Shown: piece after piece, positions 1 through 7,414 of the stretch
How positions within the stretch are numbered: position 1 is the stretch's first letter
Layout of the letters: each line of letters opens with the position of its first letter
Assembly: GCA_020849155.1 (NCBI GenBank)
Contig: JADLGU010000176.1
Coordinates: forward strand, 1 to 12,228
Direction of reading: 5' to 3'
Source of the DNA: Rhodocyclaceae bacterium
GTDB lineage: Bacteria; Pseudomonadota; Gammaproteobacteria; Burkholderiales; Rhodocyclaceae
Length of the DNA stretch: 12,228 bases
Position numbers and translations under genes: made by a program
The notes under the pieces: model-generated
What the model was told of the DNA's origin: nothing
Databases searched by the model: none
Seen by the model: the letters and a program-made list of their open reading frames with translations, nothing else

Positions 1-918
1 CGCGTAGAAGAACATCGCCAGCGCCGGCAGCGGAAACTTCTGCGGATGGTTGCACGGCTCCACCACCGTGCCGTAGCTCGCCGTCGCCCCCGCCTCCAGC
101 CAGCGCAGGCTGCTCATCTGGCGCGAGTCGGTCAGCTGCCCGCCGAAGGAGGTCAGGTGGTCGGCCAGCGCCCCCGGCAGAAAAGTCAGTGTCCCCAATG
201 CGGCGACCTGCGGCAGGCCGGTGAAATAGAACAGCACATCGTCGCGGCCGGCGATGCCCGCCGACTCCAGCACCTCGATCGGGAACACCCCCGCCAGTTC
301 CCGCGCCGTCTGCTCGAAGGTCGCCGCCCGCACGCTGCGGGCCTTGTCCGGCGTCTGCAGCAGGTAGGCCCGCCCGGCCGGAAAGCGGCCGTCGGAGGCC
401 ACCCCGCGGTCGATCAGCGCCTTGGCCTGCTCGAAGCTCTCCGCCGCCAGCAGCATCGCCGGGCGCAGCTTCAATTCCGCCCACGGATACAGGCTGGGCG
501 AATTGAAGTAGGGGCTCGGCGCCGTCGCGCCGCACTGTTGCGAACAGAAGCGCTCGTCGAAACCGAAGGCCAGCGCCGAGGTGAGCGACATGCAGCCGGC
601 GCGGTAGGGCGCCGCCCAGGCCACCGCCCAGGCCTGCACGTGCGCCGGGGTGGCCCGCAGGATCTCCTCGCGCAGCCGCTCGAACTCCTCGCGCGCCAGC
701 GCCGCGCGGCCGGGCGCGAAGCGCACCCGGATCACGTTTGCTGCGGGGATGCGCCGCGCCTGGCGGTAGTACTCGCCGATCCGGCGCGACAGCGGATCAT
801 CGTCGTTGACGATCAGGCCGAGCTCGTCGGCCGTCAGCCCGCTGCGCGGCGGCAGCACCTGCGGCTGGGCGCAAGCCGCCGAAGCCGCGAACAGCAGAAG
901 CAAAAAAAATCGGCGCAT
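1..918 (-). CDS. TIGR03790-like secreted protein, 3' end cut by window edge
   Basis: The reading frame stays open from ATG at 918 to the left edge, giving 306 residues with no stop, so the C-terminus lies outside. The N-terminus (MRRFFLLLLFAASAACAQ) is a signal peptide, probably cleaved after ACA. The mature part starts PRSGLTADELGLIVNDDDPLS, followed by a segment about residues 48-66 in which YYRQARRIPAANVIRVRF recalls the 'YY...R.IP..N' opening of TIGR03790. Further on come a 'WAVAWAAPYR' strand near residue 97, two cysteines in FCSQQCG, and a DHLTSFGGQLTDSRQMS segment followed by ATASYGTVVEPC, the typical C-terminal signature. TIGR03790 is an uncharacterised family known only from genomes with exosortase/PEP-CTERM sorting, which fits the neighbours. 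There is no clear Shine-Dalgarno sequence and no dyad upstream. The family call is from memory of motifs, moderately sure; the molecular function is unknown. Confidence 0.75.
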   Translation of the reverse strand, partial: MRRFFLLLLFAASAACAQPQVLPPRSGLTADELGLIVNDDDPLSRRIGEYYRQARRIPAANVIRVRFAPGRAALAREEFERLREEILRATPAHVQAWAVAWAAPYRAGCMSLTSALAFGFDERFCSQQCGATAPSPYFNSPSLYPWAELKLRPAMLLAAESFEQAKALIDRGVASDGRFPAGRAYLLQTPDKARSVRAATFEQTARELAGVFPIEVLESAGIAGRDDVLFYFTGLPQVAALGTLTFLPGALADHLTSFGGQLTDSRQMSSLRWLEAGATASYGTVVEPCNHPQKFPLPALAMFFYA

Positions 919-950
919 GGCGCCGATGATACTTGGACTTTGTATTTCGT

Positions 951-1190
951 CATGCCGGCGCAGGCCCCGTCACCGTCACCCCGGCGCAGGCCGGGGTCCG
1001 GTGCGGCGGTCGGGAAACCCCTGGATTCCGGCCTTCGCCGGAATGACAAAACCCTCGTCACCCCGGCGTAGGCCGGGGTCCAGTGCGGCGGTCGGGAAAC
1101 CCCTGGATTCCGGCCTTCGCCGGAATGACAAAACCCTCGTCACCCCGGCGTAGGCCGGGGTCCAGAACGGCGGCCTGCGCCGGAAAGACG
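951..1190. repeat. 82-bp tandem array of palindromic repeat doublets
   Basis: Two near-identical 82-bp units (975-1056 and 1057-1138) and a partial third (1139-1190) follow a degenerate copy at 951-974. Each unit is an inverted pair: a GTCACCCCGGCGTAGGCC arm, a spacer with GGCGGTCGGGAAACCCC, then a CTGGATTCCGGCC...GGAATGAC arm. The first two units differ at only a few bases, so amplification looks recent. The array fills the gap between the 1193-1786 gene and the TIGR03790-like gene. It resembles REP/REPIN-type doublets; no mobilising transposase is in the window. Confidence 0.85.
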
Positions 1191-1192
1191 GA

Positions 1193-1786
1193 TCAGGCCC
1201 GCCGTCTTGCGACGAAGCCGAGCAGGCCGAGGCCGGCCAGGAGCATCAGATACGCCGAGGGCTCGGGCACCGGCGTCAGCACCTTGATCGAGCTGTCGAG
1301 GCCCTGGGTGTTCCCCTCCAGGCCCTGGATATGCACCATCATCGGGGTGGTGAAGGACGCGGCGCTGATGCCCGTGCCGAGGATCTGCCAGCTGGAGAAG
1401 TCGGTGGCCTTGAAGCGGTCCGAGTCGGGCGCGCCCGAAGTCGGATAGGTGGCGTTCCAGGTGAAGGAATAGCTGGCATTGGTGGTCGAGCCGTAGGTCG
1501 GCGCGGCATTGAAGACGTTGCCGGTGATGGCTGTCACCGTGCCCGCCGGGCCGTTGAACAACAGCTGGCTCAGGAAAGCCGATGACGGCAGCCAACCGAA
1601 GCTGCCGGTCAGGGTGAACTGCGCCCCGCCGGAGACATCGTCGATCGACAGCGTGGCGACCGGGGCGATGGTCCCGCCGCCGTTCAGTTCGGTGAAGGAA
1701 TAGCTGCTCGCCAGCGCCCGCTGGGAGAGCGAAAGGCCGAGAAACAGCAACGCGAAAAGCGCCAGGAAATGCTTGAGCCGGAGCAT
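1193..1786 (-). CDS. PEP-CTERM sorting-domain protein (197 aa)
   Basis: Secreted protein of unknown function with an exosortase sorting tail. The start at 1786 is preferred over an upstream in-frame ATG at 1843, which lies inside the dyad; it has AAGAGGT about 8 nt upstream. Residues 1-26 form a signal peptide (hydrophobic FLALFALLFLGLSL, cleavage after RALA). The mature domain is rich in Ser, Thr and Gly, consistent with a beta-sandwich, with no catalytic motif that I recognise. Residues 173-197 are the PEP-CTERM tail: VPEPSAY, a helix with LLAGLGLLGF, then ARRRA. Expected fate by family knowledge: cleavage by exosortase at the PEP motif and release to the surface or extracellular matrix. 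A dyad and promoter lie upstream at 1816-1861, and a palindromic repeat begins three bases after the TGA stop. Confidence 0.9.
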   Translation of the reverse strand: MLRLKHFLALFALLFLGLSLSQRALASSYSFTELNGGGTIAPVATLSIDDVSGGAQFTLTGSFGWLPSSAFLSQLLFNGPAGTVTAITGNVFNAAPTYGSTTNASYSFTWNATYPTSGAPDSDRFKATDFSSWQILGTGISAASFTTPMMVHIQGLEGNTQGLDSSIKVLTPVPEPSAYLMLLAGLGLLGFVARRRA

Positions 1787-1815
1787 CGTTTTTACCTCTT
1801 GTTGTGGATGCTCGG

Positions 1816-1843
1816 AGGATAGCTTGGCGGCATCGAAACGCAA
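1816..1843 (-). promoter_or_regulatory. Predicted sigma-70 promoter of the 1193-1786 gene
   Basis: On the minus strand, a -35 TTGCGT (1843-1838) takes its first two bases from the dyad at 1842-1861. After a 16-bp spacer comes a -10 TATCCT (1821-1816). The spacer is one base shorter than in the four sister promoters. The implied transcription start is near 1809, giving a leader of about 23 nt. Confidence 0.55.
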
Positions 1844-1861
1844 TAGCCCGTTCGGACTATT
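1842..1861. promoter_or_regulatory. LuxR-box-like dyad upstream of the 1193-1786 gene
   Basis: Read with transcription (minus strand) it is AATAGTCC-GAAC-GGGCTATT. The promoter-distal half matches the consensus found in the two divergent sites; the promoter-proximal half has one mismatch (GGGC for GGAC). It ends by overlapping the -35 by two bases. Three other copies occur in the window in the same position relative to PEP-CTERM genes. Confidence 0.75.
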
Positions 1862-1920
1862 CTCCGGCAGGGAGATCCACTCGCGGAAAAAGTCGGTCTG
1901 CGCGGGACGGCGAAGGAAGG

Positions 1921-2144
1921 ACCCCTGGATTCCGCCTCGGCCTCAAGCATTCCGGGGTGACGGCGCCGGAATGACGGGGCTCTCGTCACCCCGGCGTAGG
2001 CCCTTCACCTCGTCACCCCGGCGTAGGCCGGGGTCCAGTGCTGCGGTGGAAAAATCTCTGGATTCCGGCCTGCGCCGGAATGACGAATCCTCCCCGCCCT
2101 TCGCCGGAATGACGAATCTCCCCGGCCTGCGTCGAAACGACGGA
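1921..2144. repeat. Palindromic repeat cluster, including a nested composite copy
   Basis: At 1921-1977 lies an inverted copy of the composite element also found at 6565-6625 and 8333-8393, differing at two internal positions. Then follow a solo arm (1985-2002), an inverted doublet (2012-2084), and degenerate arms up to 2142, three bases before the stop codon of the 2145-2912 gene. Together with the dyad at 1842-1861 this accounts for most of the 358-bp gap; I see no gene in it. Confidence 0.8.
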
Positions 2145-2912
2145 TCAGGCCCGCCGTCTTGCGGCGAAGCCGAGCAGGCCCAGGCCGGCGAGCAGGAGCG
2201 CCCAGGTCCCGGGCTCGGGCACGGCGAGCACATTGCCTTCCAACAGCACGCGATCGAAAATCGCCCTGCTGTTGACGCTGTTACCTTTCAGGCTGAGCAC
2301 CACTCTGAGCGATTGCAGATCGCTGCGAAGCACGAAGGCATTCCAATCGGCGGTCTGCCAGCCATAATCGCCCGGCCCCAAATCCGTGAAAGAAGTAGAA
2401 CTCCCGCTAACGTCATACCAAACGACTTTCGGGTCGGCGTTGGGTCTGACTGTAATATCGCGGTTTTCTCCGGCGGTGTCCTGGGTTTTGAAGGTGAAGT
2501 GCGCGTTGGTGACCTGGAAGGTCCAACCGGGATCGGCGGTGAGCGTGAAGTCGAACCAGTAGCCGCCCTGGCTCTTCAACAACTGCATGGCCATGTTGCC
2601 GCCGCCCAGGTCGACGAAGCTGTGCGGCGCCGGGTTGCCGGCCGAGTTGCGTCCCACCACCGGCGTCACATGCAGATGCGCCGCCACGCTCTGCGCCGTG
2701 TCGGTGCCGGTCCCGCTGCCGAAGGTGAACTCGACCAGGTCGAGGGCGGCAACCGGCCCGCTGCCGAGCGCCAGGGCCAGGCCGAGGAGCGCGACGACAC
2801 GGGCGCGCAACGAACGCAGTCGGTCACGAAAATCCAAACGTCCCTCGCGCGACGGCGCGAGGGTGTCGCGCACAGTCGATTGCCCCTGATCGTCTCTGGT
2901 CTGCGCATTCAT
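2145..2912 (-). CDS. PEP-CTERM sorting-domain protein (255 aa)
   Basis: The start at 2912 is chosen because GGGAGGAG lies about 6 nt upstream; an in-frame ATG at 2927 would place that Shine-Dalgarno inside the gene. The N-terminus is unusual: about 38 mostly polar, charged residues precede the hydrophobic segment VVALLGLALALGSGPVAA (39-56), far longer than a normal n-region. The mature part is a predicted beta-rich domain of unknown function, with a WTFQVTNAHFTFK segment and a DRVLLEGNVLAVPEP ending. Residues 231-255 are the PEP-CTERM tail (VPEPGTW, LLLAGLGLLGF, AARRRA). It lies 127 bp downstream of the HAF-repeat gene on the same strand and has no dyad of its own, so cotranscription from 5220-5248 is likely. 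A degenerate palindromic repeat starts three bases after the stop. Confidence 0.88.
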   Translation of the reverse strand: MNAQTRDDQGQSTVRDTLAPSREGRLDFRDRLRSLRARVVALLGLALALGSGPVAALDLVEFTFGSGTGTDTAQSVAAHLHVTPVVGRNSAGNPAPHSFVDLGGGNMAMQLLKSQGGYWFDFTLTADPGWTFQVTNAHFTFKTQDTAGENRDITVRPNADPKVVWYDVSGSSTSFTDLGPGDYGWQTADWNAFVLRSDLQSLRVVLSLKGNSVNSRAIFDRVLLEGNVLAVPEPGTWALLLAGLGLLGFAARRRA

Positions 2913-2953
2913 GGTCTCTCCTCCCATTCATGACCAACCCCGTTATTCCTTCT

Positions 2954-3036
2954 GTCATTCCGGGCAAGCGGAGCGCGACCCGGAATCCAGTACGACGTCG
3001 GAGAACTTCCTGGATTCCGGCCTGCGCCGGAATGAC
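2954..3036. repeat. Palindromic repeat doublet between two PEP-CTERM genes
   Basis: One inverted pair: a GTCATTCCGGGC...CCCGGAATCCAG arm, a spacer, then a CTGGATTCCGGCCTGCGCC...GAATGAC arm. It ends three bases before the stop codon (minus strand) of the 3040-5181 gene and could form a 3' hairpin on that transcript. Confidence 0.85.
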
Positions 3037-3039
3037 GGA

Positions 3040-5181
3040 TCAGACCCGCCGTCTTGCCGCAAATCCCAGCAGGCCGATGCCGGCCAGCAGCAGCATCCAG
3101 GTGCCCGGCTCCGGCACCGCGGCGACGCTGATCTCGCCGCTGGTGTAGAGGGCGCTGGTGTTCCAGGCCAGGCCGCTGGCCAGCGCCGGCAGGGCGACGC
3201 TGCTGAAGGTGCCGCTGAGGCCGTTCCAGTCGAAGAGGTCGTAGGTCTGCCCCGCCGCGGCCGTCCAGCCGCCCCAGTACTCGACGTTCAGGCCGATGCC
3301 GGCCAGCGTCACCGTCGAACCGGACAGGAAGACGATCTTGTCGTGGCCGCTGCCCGGCACGAGGCCGCCCAGCTCCATGGTCAGCGTGCCGCCGGAGAAG
3401 ACGATGCTGCCGCCCATCGTCATCAGGCCGGGGCTCAGGCCGGGCGCCACGCCGCCGGCGAAATGCTTGGTGCCGGCGCCGAGGAAGCCGCCCGAGCCCG
3501 ACACCACGCCGAAGAAGGTGGCTGTCGAGCCGGCGGTGACGTTCACCGCGCCGTTGTTCACGAAGTTGTCCCAGAAAACCGCTTCGGAACTGGGCCCGGA
3601 GACATTCACCTGGCCGCCGGACTGGTTCGTCACCGCGCCGGAATGCGTGTTGAGGCCGTACAGGCTCATGCGCCCCGCGTTCGTCGTGCCGCCGTGGGCA
3701 TAGACGTCGGCGTTCATCAGGTTCATTTCGCTGCCGGCGGCGTTGTTCAGGGCGCCGCCGATCTCCAGGGTCGAGCGGCTGGACGTCGACTGCGCATCGA
3801 TGCGCCCGCCGTTGGCGACGTTGCCGGCCAGCTGCATGCTCTGGCCGTTGCCCACCAGCACCCGGCCGCCGCTGCCGAGGGCGAGCGCGCCCGCCAGCCG
3901 CCCGCTGCCCGTCACCGTGGCGTTGTTGCCGAGCGTGGTGCCATTCACCGTCGTCACGCTGCCGCTGTTGAGGTTGAGCGTCGCCAGCTGGCCGGTGTTG
4001 GCGAAAATATTCAGCGAGTTCACCGTCGCGTCGGATGGCCCATACACCGTGGCGCTTGCCGAGGGATGGATCACCACGTCGTGCGGCAGGCCCGGCGTGA
4101 TGCCGAAGCTGCCCATGCCGGCGAAGTTCCAGTTGGCGGCGCTGCTCCAGTAGCCGTTGCCCGCCTGCCAGTCGGGGTGCAGGGTCAGGCGGAAGGCTTC
4201 GGTGGTACCGCCGTGGCTGACGGTGCCGGCGACTTGCGCCAGGTCGTTGATGCCCCGGGCGTCATAGAACGTCCAGCCGGCGGGGGCGAGGCTGTTGAGG
4301 TCGTACATCTTGCCGGCGTTCCACAGGAAGGCGTGGGCGGTGCCGACGACGCCTAAGTGTGAGTGGCCGACCACCTGGCCGCTGGCGTTGAGAGCGAAGG
4401 CGAGGCTTGAAGACCCGCCCAGGGTGCCGAGGTCCTGCATGCCGCTGCCGCTGGTCCACAGGAAGGCGTGATTGGAGCCGAGGCTCGTGTGCGAATAGCC
4501 GGCTACCTGGCCGCCGGCGTTGATCGCGTGGGCGGAGCTGGAATTTCCGCCCAGGGTGCCGAGATCCACCATGCCGCCGCCGCTCGACCAGAGGAAGGCA
4601 TGCTGGTAGCCGCTGCTAGAACTTGCATAGCCGGCCACTTGGCCGCCAGCGTTGATCGCGTTGGCGTAGCTGATGCCCCCACCTGTCAGGGTGCCGAGAT
4701 CTTTCATGACGCCGCTCGACCAGAGGAAGGCATGGGTACTGCTGCTCGTGTACGAATAGCCTGCCACCTGGCCGCCGGCGTTGATGGCAGTGGCGAAGCT
4801 GGCACTCCCGCCCAGGGTACCAATATCCACCATGCCGCCGCCGCTGGTCCACAGGAAAGCATGGCTGTTGCCGCCCGTGCTTGAATAGCCGGCCACCTGG
4901 CCGCCGGCGTTGATCGCGTTGGCGTAGCTGAGACTCCCGCCCAGGGTGCCGAGATCCTGCATGCCGCCGCCGCTCGTCCAGAGGAAGGCGTGGTTGTTGC
5001 CGCTGCTGCCGAACGTCGATGCATAGCCGACCACCTGGCCGCCGGCATTGATGCCGTATGCGTAGCTGGTACCCCCGGTCGTCAGGAAACCCAGCGCATC
5101 CGTCGTCGAACGCTGCGCCAGCGCCGGCTGGGAGAGCAGGCCGGCGGCGATGAGGGAAAGGGAAAGGGTCTTGACGCGCAT
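3040..5181 (-). CDS. HAF-repeat PEP-CTERM surface protein (713 aa)
   Basis: The largest gene here. ATG at 5181 follows AGAGGAGG with a 5-nt spacer. Residues 1-22 form a signal peptide ending QPALA. Residues about 30-335 hold six HAF-family extracellular repeats (TIGR02913 type), whose HAFLW motifs start at 64, 107, 150, 194, 238 and 283; each runs roughly HAFLW-sGGGM-DLGTLGG-A-AINAGGQVAGYS, with a period of 43-45 residues. The last is degenerate. Residues about 340-680 are Gly/Ser/Asn-rich with short repeating strands (GSVTTVNGTTLGNNATVTGSG), like a passenger-type beta-helix. Residues 689-713 are the PEP-CTERM tail. No enzyme motif is visible; a structural or adhesive matrix role is inference. 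The gene has its own dyad-linked promoter and probably leads an operon with the 2145-2912 gene. Confidence 0.92.
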   Translation of the reverse strand: MRVKTLSLSLIAAGLLSQPALAQRSTTDALGFLTTGGTSYAYGINAGGQVVGYASTFGSSGNNHAFLWTSGGGMQDLGTLGGSLSYANAINAGGQVAGYSSTGGNSHAFLWTSGGGMVDIGTLGGSASFATAINAGGQVAGYSYTSSSTHAFLWSSGVMKDLGTLTGGGISYANAINAGGQVAGYASSSSGYQHAFLWSSGGGMVDLGTLGGNSSSAHAINAGGQVAGYSHTSLGSNHAFLWTSGSGMQDLGTLGGSSSLAFALNASGQVVGHSHLGVVGTAHAFLWNAGKMYDLNSLAPAGWTFYDARGINDLAQVAGTVSHGGTTEAFRLTLHPDWQAGNGYWSSAANWNFAGMGSFGITPGLPHDVVIHPSASATVYGPSDATVNSLNIFANTGQLATLNLNSGSVTTVNGTTLGNNATVTGSGRLAGALALGSGGRVLVGNGQSMQLAGNVANGGRIDAQSTSSRSTLEIGGALNNAAGSEMNLMNADVYAHGGTTNAGRMSLYGLNTHSGAVTNQSGGQVNVSGPSSEAVFWDNFVNNGAVNVTAGSTATFFGVVSGSGGFLGAGTKHFAGGVAPGLSPGLMTMGGSIVFSGGTLTMELGGLVPGSGHDKIVFLSGSTVTLAGIGLNVEYWGGWTAAAGQTYDLFDWNGLSGTFSSVALPALASGLAWNTSALYTSGEISVAAVPEPGTWMLLLAGIGLLGFAARRRV
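4177..5094 (-). repeat. Six in-frame HAF coding repeats, period about 129-135 bp
   Basis: The coding repeats are conserved at the DNA level too: the segment encoding AINAGGQVAGY recurs almost unchanged (for example around 4500-4530, 4630-4660, 4770-4790, 4900-4920). This points to tandem duplication and makes repeat number potentially variable by slippage or recombination. All units are in frame. Confidence 0.85.
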
Positions 5182-5219
5182 GCGGGCCTCCTCTGGGTAT
5201 TCGTGTTGGTTATCCGTTA

Positions 5220-5248
5220 TTCATAGATCAATGCTGCCGGAAAGGCAA
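5220..5248 (-). promoter_or_regulatory. Predicted sigma-70 promoter of the HAF-repeat gene
   Basis: On the minus strand, -35 TTGCCT (5248-5243) begins in the last two bases of the dyad. A 17-bp spacer leads to -10 TATGAA (5225-5220). The implied start near 5213 gives a leader of about 32 nt ending in a strong Shine-Dalgarno sequence. Confidence 0.6.
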
Positions 5249-5266
5249 TGGCCTGTTCGGACCATT
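5247..5266. promoter_or_regulatory. LuxR-box-like dyad upstream of the HAF-repeat gene
   Basis: Read with transcription it is AATGGTCC-GAAC-AGGCCATT. The fourth base of both half-sites is changed from A to G symmetrically, so the dyad is kept, and the GAAC centre is the same as at 1842-1861. The promoter-proximal half is again the weaker one. The site overlaps the -35 by two bases. Confidence 0.7.
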
Positions 5267-5307
5267 CGCGGCCGAATCTTTTTGATTCCTGCGAAAACTG
5301 AAATTTC

Positions 5308-5443
5308 GTCATTCCGGCGCAGGCCTTTCTCTTCGTCACCCCGGCGAAGGCCGGGGTCCAGTTCGGCGGTAGAAGAAACCGCTGGATTCCGGCCTGCGCC
5401 GGAATGACGAGGTGGGCTGGATTCCGGCCTTCGCCGGAATGAC
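5308..5443. repeat. Palindromic repeat cluster
   Basis: A solo GTCATTCCGGCGCAGGCC arm (5308-5325), an inverted doublet (5335-5408) and a further inverted arm (5418-5443) lie between the 3' end of the DHH gene and the dyad upstream of the HAF-repeat gene. The short AT-rich stretch at 5267-5307 shows nothing convincing. Confidence 0.8.
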
Positions 5444-5473
5444 GAAGCTGCGGATGTTGCCGGAACGAGAAAA

Positions 5474-6457
5474 TCAGGCCGCGCCATCCCAGCCCGCCGC
5501 GGCGAAAGCGGCGATAAAACGCTCGTAGTCGGCTTCCGGCAGGTGGTTGATGCCGGCGGCGGCCTTCCTGCCGCCGCCGCTCTCGAACTGGCGGCACAGC
5601 GCGTCGGCGCCGTCGGGCCGGGCCTGCGGCGCGCGCACGCTGACCAGAAAGCCGCCGCCGGGCTTGGCCGTCAGCACCGCGATGGCCCGCTCGGCGTGGG
5701 CCGAGGCCAGGCGGTTGGCGAAGACCCCCGAGACACGCCGCGCCCAGGCGGTGTCGGGCAGCACATACACCAGCCCGCCGTCCTCGGCCAGGGCCGGGCG
5801 CAGCTCCTCGGCGAAACGCATGTCCTCGCGGTAGCCCTCGCGCAGCGCCTGGAAGGCCGGCGCCTCGGCGATGAAGGTGAACGGGCGGCGGTACTGCTTC
5901 AGCAGGCGGTAGAGCTCGGCCGGCGGATAGCGCAGGTCGGCCACGCTCTCGCCGTAGGCGTTGTAGTTGAGCGCCTCGCCCAGGTCGCGCAGCAGCGCCG
6001 CCTGCTGGGCGTCGAAGCCGGCCTCGCGCGCCAGGCGGCGGGCCGCCGCGTCGAGGTTGTCGCCGAAGGCGCCGACGATGGCCCAGGTGTGCTGCGCCCC
6101 GCCGAGGTGGCGGTCCACCAGCAGGCTGGTGCACACCCCGGCCGAGGTGTCGATGCAGGCCTGCAGGTTGGCGTGCGCCGGGATCTCGCCGGCGTAATGG
6201 TGATCGAACCAGCTCAACCGCGCGCCGGCCGCCAGCGCCCGCTCGAGGCCGGCGCGGTTCGAATCGAGCGAGACGTCGAGCACCGTGATGCGGTCGCGCG
6301 GGCGGACCTGGATCTTCTCCAGCAGGCGGATGTCGCGCTTGACGCCGGTGATCAGCCGCGCCTCCGGCTCGTCGTCCTGCAGCCGCAGCTGCAGCAGGGC
6401 GCAGATGCCGTCGGCGTCGCCGTTGAAAACGTCGTAGCGGTGGTTGGGTACGGGCAT
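5474..6457 (-). CDS. DHH-family phosphoesterase
   Basis: Predicted cytoplasmic, metal-dependent phosphoesterase of the DHH/DHHA1 superfamily, which includes RecJ-type and NrnA/Orn-like nucleases and pyrophosphatases. From ATG at 6457 (327 aa): motif I is YDVFNGDADGICA (8-20, with D14 and D16); motif II is VLDVSLDSN (D61, D65); motif III is WFDHHYAG (D85-H86-H87); motif IV is GAFGDN (D133). A C-terminal GGGRKAAAGIN (about 294-304) matches the DHHA1 glycine-rich substrate-binding loop. An in-frame ATG at 6487 would add ten residues; neither start has a clear Shine-Dalgarno sequence, and I chose the shorter form because the family begins close to motif I. It has no signal peptide or sorting tail and is the only gene in the window with no evident link to exosortase biology. 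The exact substrate is unknown. Confidence 0.88.
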   Translation of the reverse strand: MPVPNHRYDVFNGDADGICALLQLRLQDDEPEARLITGVKRDIRLLEKIQVRPRDRITVLDVSLDSNRAGLERALAAGARLSWFDHHYAGEIPAHANLQACIDTSAGVCTSLLVDRHLGGAQHTWAIVGAFGDNLDAAARRLAREAGFDAQQAALLRDLGEALNYNAYGESVADLRYPPAELYRLLKQYRRPFTFIAEAPAFQALREGYREDMRFAEELRPALAEDGGLVYVLPDTAWARRVSGVFANRLASAHAERAIAVLTAKPGGGFLVSVRAPQARPDGADALCRQFESGGGRKAAAGINHLPEADYERFIAAFAAAGWDGAA

Positions 6458-6532
6458 GTTCGGGCGGGGCGCAGTCAATGCCCGCATTCTACTACATCGT
6501 CATAGGCCGTGTGAATAGCAGCAGGCGCGCCC

Positions 6533-6625
6533 GGACCCCGGCCTCCGCCGGGGTGACGATGAGGTTCGTCATTCCGGCGCCGTCACCCCGGAATGCTTGA
6601 GTCCGGGGCGGAATCCAGGGGTTTT
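6533..6625. repeat. Palindromic repeat cluster with composite element
   Basis: An arm at 6533-6556 is followed by the composite element at 6565-6625, which is identical over 61 bp to 8333-8393 and present inverted at 1921-1977. In the composite, a GTCATTCCGGCG...GGAATCC arm carries an inserted CCGTCACCCCGGAATGCTTG sequence between its two halves. It lies between the DHH gene and the stop codon of the 6642-7355 gene. Confidence 0.8.
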
Positions 6626-6641
6626 ACGTTGGCGTGAGTGA

Positions 6642-7355
6642 TCAGGCCCGCCGCCGCGCGGCGAAGCCGAGCAGGCCCAGGCCGGCGAGCAGCAGGGCCC
6701 AGGATTCGGGTTCGGGCACCGGATAGGCGTTGAGCACCACGTTGTCGTAGGTCACGTTATCCGACCAGGAAATCAGCCCGATGCCGCCGCCGGCATTCTG
6801 GTTCAGGAGGGCGAAATCCGCTCCGCTGAAGGTCGTAGTGTTGCCGCCCAAGGTAACCCTCATGACCTGGGCAAAGTAATCGACGTCGACCGCCAGATGA
6901 TAGGTGGACCCGTTGGTGGCGCCGGGCGTGGCGAGCAGGCGCTCCGCGTCGCCCACATAAGGGCGGCTCCAGCTCGTCACATGGTCCCAATGCGTCCTCA
7001 GGTAGGACGTGTTGAAATTCCCGGTCGTCGTATTCACCCCCCAGATCAGGCCGACGTGGCCCCAGTCGCTGCCGTGCAGGCTCGAGACCACCCGCACGTC
7101 GGCCTCCAGCGAAAAATGCTGGGGCGTGGCGATGCCGTCGATCAGCGCGTAGGCTGGCTGGCCCGTATACCCGCCGCCGTGATTCAGGACGCCGCCGGAC
7201 ACCGACCATGAGCCCTGATTGATCCCGAAATAGCTCCAGCCTGCCGCGTTGCCGTCGTTGAAATCGTCGCTGAAAAGCGGCGCCGCCTGGGCCCCGGCGG
7301 CCAAGACGAAAGCCAGCGTCGCCGCCAGCCGCCTGATGGGTGACTTCATGCTCAT
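6642..7355 (-). CDS. PEP-CTERM protein with laminin-G/lectin-like domain (237 aa)
   Basis: Signal peptide at residues 1-24 (AATLAFVLAAGAQA). Two ATGs, at 7355 and 7349, both fit the purine-rich GGGGAAGGGGA upstream; the choice changes only two residues. The mature protein opens LFSDDFNDGNAAGWSYFG, followed by a SWSVSGGVLNHGGG strand and FSLEADVRV. That order is typical of concanavalin/laminin-G-like jelly-roll domains that bind glycans; the fold call is by pattern only. It ends with NVTYDNVVLNAYPVPEPESW and the tail at 213-237. A role in binding exopolysaccharide is inference. It is transcribed divergently from the 7491-8168 gene, with a shared dyad. The tail DNA is nearly identical to that of the 8410-9129 gene. 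Confidence 0.9.
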   Translation of the reverse strand: MSMKSPIRRLAATLAFVLAAGAQAAPLFSDDFNDGNAAGWSYFGINQGSWSVSGGVLNHGGGYTGQPAYALIDGIATPQHFSLEADVRVVSSLHGSDWGHVGLIWGVNTTTGNFNTSYLRTHWDHVTSWSRPYVGDAERLLATPGATNGSTYHLAVDVDYFAQVMRVTLGGNTTTFSGADFALLNQNAGGGIGLISWSDNVTYDNVVLNAYPVPEPESWALLLAGLGLLGFAARRRA

Positions 7356-7385
7356 TCCCCTTCCCCGTCGAATCGGGCTCCGGCC

Positions 7386-7414
7386 AAGTTAGGCCCCAGA
7401 ACCGCAAGCGTCAA
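7386..7414 (-). promoter_or_regulatory. Predicted sigma-70 promoter of the 6642-7355 gene
   Basis: On the minus strand, -35 TTGACG (7414-7409) begins in the last two bases of the dyad; the spacer is 17 bp and the -10 is TAACTT (7391-7386). The implied start is near 7379, giving a leader of about 25 nt. Confidence 0.6.

Noticed and set aside
46..1071. Long plus-strand open frame opposite the TIGR03790-like gene
   Set aside because: Arg/Gly/Ala-rich shadow of the minus-strand gene, running into the 82-bp repeat array; the minus strand has a signal peptide and family motifs.
2911..4356. 481-codon plus-strand open frame opposite the HAF-repeat gene
   Set aside because: Composition (Ala, Gly, Arg, His, Val) is typical of high-GC antisense frames, with no domain or Shine-Dalgarno sequence; the opposite strand has HAF repeats, a signal peptide and a sorting tail.
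5274..5288. Short GAATC-TTTTT-GATTC inverted repeat as a terminator
   Set aside because: Only a 5-bp AT-rich stem with no T-tract after it; too weak to call.
5543..6505. 320-codon plus-strand open frame opposite the DHH gene
   Set aside because: No motif; the minus strand carries all DHH motifs in order.
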